Below are positions 8,430-11,758 of a DNA stretch of 11,758 nt, in pieces. The stretch is from Dunaliella salina (taxonomy: Eukaryota; Chlorophyta; Chlorophyceae; Chlamydomonadales; Dunaliellaceae), in assembly GCA_002284615.2 (NCBI GenBank), contig MU069517.1, positions 446,043-457,800 of the forward strand, read 5' to 3'. Numbering within the stretch: position 1 is the stretch's first letter; each line of letters opens with the position of its first letter. Both the position numbers and the translations under genes were made by a program. The notes below the pieces were generated by a model. It saw only the letters and a program-made list of their open reading frames with translations. It did no database searches and had not been told where the DNA came from.

Positions 8430-8559
8430 AACCACCTGCATGGGCAGCAATTGGAAGCATGCGGCCTGCAGCCTCGGGTGCTGGTCAAGAAGGCACGCGC
8501 AACTTTGCGTGGCCATTTCAAGTACACCAACCGCGCAGCGGCCTGTGGCATCTTAGCTG
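8430..8559 (+). CDS. Internal exon, second HLHG domain; unknown family
   Basis: The acceptor is tgctgcgtgcag and the donor gtgcgt, from 8560. The exon has 43 codons plus one base, starting in phase 0 and ending in phase 1, the same phases as the exon at 33. It begins NHLHGQQLEACGLQPRVLV and continues KKARATLRGHFKYTNR, Arg/Lys-rich. The ungapped likeness to the first exon is strongest at HLHG, LE, G and the Leu/Arg spacing. It joins in frame to the VVERF exon before it and to the acidic exon at 11236 after it. The function is unknown; a basic helical surface might bind nucleic acid or a partner, but that is inference. Confidence 0.58.
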
Positions 8560-9200
8560 GTGCGTGGAGTGTATTAAAGATTTTTACAAGTGTTTCCATT
8601 TCGAGCAACGCCACTGAGCAGCAGGTCGTGGCCTTTCAGCTGGTGTGTGGAATTTACCGACAAAGCACACGCTAGAGAGTTTAGATGTTACTGGTCTGGC
8701 CGTCATTCTCACCATGCACTTCAGTGCCTGCAGAATGGAAACTTTGCTGGTCAGGTTTCCTCCCTCATCATGTCCATGAGTGCATCTTGTAGGAAGACTG
8801 AGCCGGTGCTCAGGTAGTGGTGGGCTTGGCCTTTGCCGCTGGAAAGGATCTCTGTGGCACAGCCTCACTGTCAGTGTTTCCTTTTCAAGTGCATGAGCGT
8901 GCCAAATTTTGAGCTCAATCGGTGAAAGTCTGTCACTTTGGGGGCTGAATGGAGCCACCGTGGCACGACTGAATCACAAATGGTTCACGCTAGTGGATCA
9001 CAACAGGGTCATACATGTGGATCACAATTGGATCATTGTGGCATATTCTCATTGTGGTGCTGTGACTTTTTGCCAGCCCCTTCCGCCCCCCACCTCTCAC
9101 ACACAAACACACACGTGGCTGGGAGGTGCATGAGGGGAAGGGAGGTCGTGGGAGGCCCTCTCGGATCCGCTCTGGAGGCGTACCTAAAAGCGCCAAAGCT
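8560..9200 (+). other. Intron-like stretch with a duplicated donor region
   Basis: The end of the preceding exon and its donor (ggcatcttagctggtgcgtg) recur diverged about 83 bp later (ggcctttcagctggtgtgtg, near 8630). Four diverged copies of gtggatcacaa or similar lie around 8992-9033. No exon is convincing. An open frame at 9126-9308 containing RTYVACCSFKHKYIRVLG overlaps the next repeat family and was not called. Confidence 0.4.
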
Positions 9201-9309
9201 GGCAGGACTTATGTGGCCTGCTGCAGCTTCAAGCACAAGTACATCCGAGTGCTGGGATGTGGGGTAGGTTCCGCCCCATCCCCCCATCCTCTCAGGAGAT
9301 GTGCTTAAG

Positions 9310-9655
9310 GATGCCAAAGCTGGCAGGACTCATGGGGCCTGTTGCCACCCAGGGCGTGAGCATGTCCACATGTGGCCTGTTGCCACCCAGGGCGTGAGCA
9401 TGTCCACATGGGGCCTGTTGCCACCCGGGGCGTGAGCATGTCCACATGGGGCCTGTTGCTACCCAGGGCGTGAGCATGTCCATGCTAGAGATGGCGAGTG
9501 CCCCTCTGGAGTTGTGTATCACAACTCTAAAGCTGGCAGTGCACATGTGGCCTGTTGCTGCCCAGGGCATGAGCGTGTCCATCATCGGGTTGCGCGTCAA
9601 TAGCATGTCCATTGTTGGGTTGCCAGTCTGTAGCATGTCCTCTGTCGGGTAGGGC
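9310..9655 (+). repeat. 38-bp array with nested 30-bp units
   Basis: Four close copies of 38 bp occupy 9330-9367, 9368-9405, 9406-9443 and 9444-9481 (catggggcctgttgccaccc, then agggcgtgagcatgtcc). A fifth, diverged copy lies near 9541-9580. Two 30-bp units ending tagcatgtcc follow at 9581-9610 and 9611-9640. An earlier flanking copy of aaagctggcaggact lies near 9195. The 163-residue minus-strand frame over it is a repeat artefact. Confidence 0.85.
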
Positions 9656-10369
9656 AAAGCTTGTCCATAGTCATGTATCAGGGCACCTTTTCCTTTGTCA
9701 GGCTTTGCAAAGGCATGACCTGTGTCATAAGCATTAAAGCAACTAAAAAGCCACCTCGCACATAAATCTGCGCTGCTGAGCAAATGAGCATTCTTGGTCT
9801 TGAGTGCTCATTATCCAGGTCATCCACCGTAAGCATACACGTCCTTGTAGGAAATTGCTTCCCTGAATGCTTGTGATCCTGGGGACTTGTGGCAGAAAGA
9901 TGTCCCCCTCATGATAAATTGTGACCCTGAGTGATTGTCAATTTTTGCACGTGTTGCGTCCTCAGCAGGGTTATGAGGGGCCCTGCCTGCGCAGCTCTGT
10001 TTAAATCCACCCCTGTAGGTCTTAACTTTTTTTCAATTAAATATCTCTCAGAGCTGAGCATCCAAACTTAATGGCTGAAAGCTTGAATTCCGTTGTAACC
10101 TATCCTTGTAAATCCACCCCTGTAGATCTGAGATGCCAAGCCACGCATGGATTATTTCACGCCCTGTGCATTGCAGCAGCAGGTCTATGGACCGCGGACT
10201 GTGCAGAGCAGAAGCACTAAGAGCAGTGCTTACATGGGGGCCTGGGGCCCCTTGGACTTGGAGTGCCTCTGATTCAACGTTAGGGCCCCTTGGAGTGCCT
10301 CTGATTCAATGTTAGGGCCCTATGGGCTTGGAAGAGTCATTGCCTTCATCTGCCTTGGTATCATCTGCA
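9656..10369 (+). other. Non-coding stretch with a short local duplication
   Basis: I see no exon here. aaatccacccctgtag occurs twice, near 10003 and 10111. A ~32-bp block (ggccccttggagtgcctctg, then attcaatgttag) is duplicated around 10248-10318. The rest is single-copy to the eye. Confidence 0.4.
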
Positions 10370-10370
10370 G

Positions 10371-11235
10371 GTTGTGTAGCAGGCAGGGCCCATGAGCTCT
10401 GAGTACCATTACCTCCTATTACCTTTATTTGCGGTGGTGTCATCTGCAGGTGGTGGAGCACCATGAGTTGAGAGTGCCATTTTCTTCAATTGCTTCCAAG
10501 TGCAGTGGTGTGATCTGCAGGTGGTAAAGTAGCAGCACTGGGGACCCATGAGCTGAGAGTGCCTATTTCTTGAATCACCTCACACACACCAAGTGCAATG
10601 GTGTGGTCTGCAGGTGGTGGAGTAGCAGCACTGGGGACCCATGAGCTGAGAGTGCCATTTTCTTGAATCACCTCACACACACCAAGTGCAATGGTGTGAT
10701 CTGCAGGTGGTGGAGTAGCAGCACTGGGGACCCATGAGCTGAGAGTGCCATTTTCTTCAATTACCTCCAAGTGCAATGGTGTGATCTGCAGGTCGTGGAG
10801 TAGCAGCACAGGGAGGCCCATGATTTTTGAGAGCCATTGCCTCCAATGACCTTTGTTTGCTGTGGTGTCATCTGCAGGAGGTGAAGCAGGGGCGCAGGGG
10901 GCTCATGAGCTTTGAGTACCACTTCCTCCAATTACCTTCATTTGCCGTGGTGTCATCTGCAGCTGGTGAAGCAGGGGCGCAGGGGGCCCCATTAAATTTC
11001 AGAGCCATTGCCTCAAATTACCTTCGTTTGCCGCGGCGTCATCTGCAGGTGGTGGAAACGCGGCGCAGTGAGGCCCATGAGCTCTGAGTGCCGTTGGTAA
11101 TGGCCCTTCCCTTCTCAATTACGTCCAAGCGCCGCGGTGTCATCTGCAGGTGGTGGAGACACAGCACAGGAAGGCCCAAGAACTTCAAGAGCCATTATGT
11201 CCAATCACCTTTGTTTGCCGCGAAATCATCTGCAG
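10371..11235 (+). repeat. 11-acceptor array leading into the acidic exon
   Basis: Units of 71-101 bp, mostly 85-86, each end in atctgcag. These acceptor-like sites end at 10370, 10449, 10520, 10613, 10706, 10791, 10877, 10962, 11048, 11149 and 11235. After each comes gtggtggagcagg or a variant, then cccatgagctctgagtgcc, then caattaccttc and tttgccgtggtgtc. The final site is the predicted real acceptor. Two middle units share an extra cacctcacacacaccaag insert. Confidence 0.88.
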
Positions 11236-11508
11236 GTGGTGCAGCAGGGGCCGCAGCCTATTCAGCACCAGCGCCAGGAACAACACCCACTGGGGGCCCT
11301 GGACGCATGCTCTTGGGTGACGCTGCAGATGGGGCGGCAGAGGGGGAAGATGAGGGAGGCAGCTCAGAGTCTGAAGAGGATGGAGATGATGAGCAGGGCC
11401 AGGGTGGGAGGCCAGCAGCGGGGGGCATGAAAGAGAGGGAACCGAGGGGGACAGCCAGAGGAGGGCGGAGCCTGAGGGATAGGAGCCGGCTGGGGCCTAA
11501 GAAATACG
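11236..11508 (+). CDS. Exon with acidic low-complexity then basic region; unknown family
   Basis: The exon opens with gt, which completes the codon split from the 8430-8559 exon, then 90 codons and one base (phase 1 to phase 1) to donor gtgcgc. The protein runs from an Ala/Gly/Pro-rich start (GAAGAAAYSAPAPGTTP) through an acidic patch (EGEDEGGSSESEEDGDDEQG). It ends in a basic tail (REPRGTARGGRSLRDRSRLG, then PKKY). Acid-then-basic disordered linkers of this kind are common in nuclear proteins, but no family is identified. Two other frames are partly open; this one is favoured by phase and composition. Confidence 0.52.
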
Positions 11509-11607
11509 GTGCGCGTTGCACGTCGCGTGGAGTGTGTGCATGCGCAAGCCCTTTGCACCCCACATGTATGTGTTTGTGTGTAGGTATGTTTGTGTGTGTA
11601 TGTGCAG
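11509..11607 (+). other. Short possible intron, 99 bases, stop-free
   Basis: It runs from gtgcgc to a GT-rich tract ending tatgtgcag. Its length is a multiple of three and the frame stays open across it, so retention would also give a longer in-frame protein with a Cys/Val-rich stretch. Splicing is favoured because the copies on either side match and the phases agree. Confidence 0.4.
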
Positions 11608-11689
11608 AAGGCAGAAAAGAGAGGGAACCAAGGGGGACAGCCAAAGGTGGGCGGAGCCTGCGGGATAGGAGCTGGGACCTAAAAATACG
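11608..11689 (+). CDS. Partial tandem copy of the basic tail exon
   Basis: The exon starts in phase 1 (aa completes GAA), then 26 codons and two bases to donor gtggga. It repeats KEREPRGTAKGGRSLRDRS from the previous exon. Of the four codon changes in that shared block, three are silent (CCG/CCA, GGA/GGT, AGG/CGG) and one is R to K. After that a five-base net loss changes the end (WDLKI instead of RLGPKKY). A further remnant (gggggcctaagagaaa ... gtgtggag, 11716-11758) repeats the exon end once more. Whether it is spliced in is not known. Confidence 0.38.
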
Positions 11690-11758
11690 GTGGGAATATG
11701 TGGTGCGCATTGTGCCGGGGGCCTAAGAGAAATGGAATGCATTGCACACTGTGTGGAG

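Noticed and set aside
9126..9308. Open frame with RTYVACCSFKHKYIRVLG as a possible exon
   Set aside because: Its first half is shared with the downstream tandem repeat family, no acceptor stands out, and no family is recognised.
9292..9783. 163-codon minus-strand frame
   Set aside because: It is the reverse reading of the 38-bp array, visible as a repeated Met/Thr/Pro/Trp block.

Overview
The window looks like nuclear DNA of a green alga, most likely chlorophycean. It has short exons with GT..TGCAG introns, a CAG/poly-Gln tract, very long (CA)n, (TG)n and (GAT)n microsatellites, and introns packed with degenerate minisatellites. A Haematococcus-like genome would fit, but that is a guess from style and not something the sequence proves. 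There are no bacterial features such as operons, Shine-Dalgarno sites or long ORFs. Most long open frames here are repeat artefacts. All exons I can support lie on the + strand.

Layout. 33-243: an exon starting HLHG and ending in a Gln-rich tract. 244-2288: intron-like DNA with two minisatellite families and one weak exon candidate (804-914). 2289-2399: a likely exon of unknown family. 2400-4617: no convincing gene; two GAT tracts, one CA tract and a less repetitive A-rich stretch. 4618-4733 and 5098-5193: two exons encoding the N-terminal part of a cytochrome P450, the only family I recognise. 5194-7202: a 33-bp array, a (CA)n tract with one N, and a ~75-bp array. 7203-7565: three tandem copies of one exon start, the last being the full exon (VVERF exon). 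7566-8429: a (TG)n tract that begins at the splice donor, then an 88-90-bp array leading into the second HLHG exon (8430-8559). 8560-11235: non-coding with at least three minisatellites, the last an 11-copy array that ends at an acidic/basic exon (11236-11508). That exon is followed by a partial tandem copy (11608-11689).

How the parts fit. The VVERF, second HLHG and acidic exons join in compatible phases (0/0, 0/1, 1/1, then 1/2 for the tail copy), so they probably belong to one gene of unrecognised function. The first HLHG exon resembles the second without gaps and has the same phases, which suggests a tandem paralogue or a repeated domain. The P450 piece sits between them and I find no further P450 exon, so its status is unresolved: truncated copy, nested gene or assembly problem.

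The most interesting pattern is in the introns. Several arrays have repeat units made of a 3' splice site (TGCAG) plus the first bases of the exon that follows, so the real exon is the last unit of its own upstream minisatellite. This is seen clearly three times (7203, 8163 and 10371 onward). In one case a duplicated copy forms a complete, in-frame cassette with its own donor. This suggests splice-site-seeded tandem duplication as a route to intron growth and to new alternative exons.
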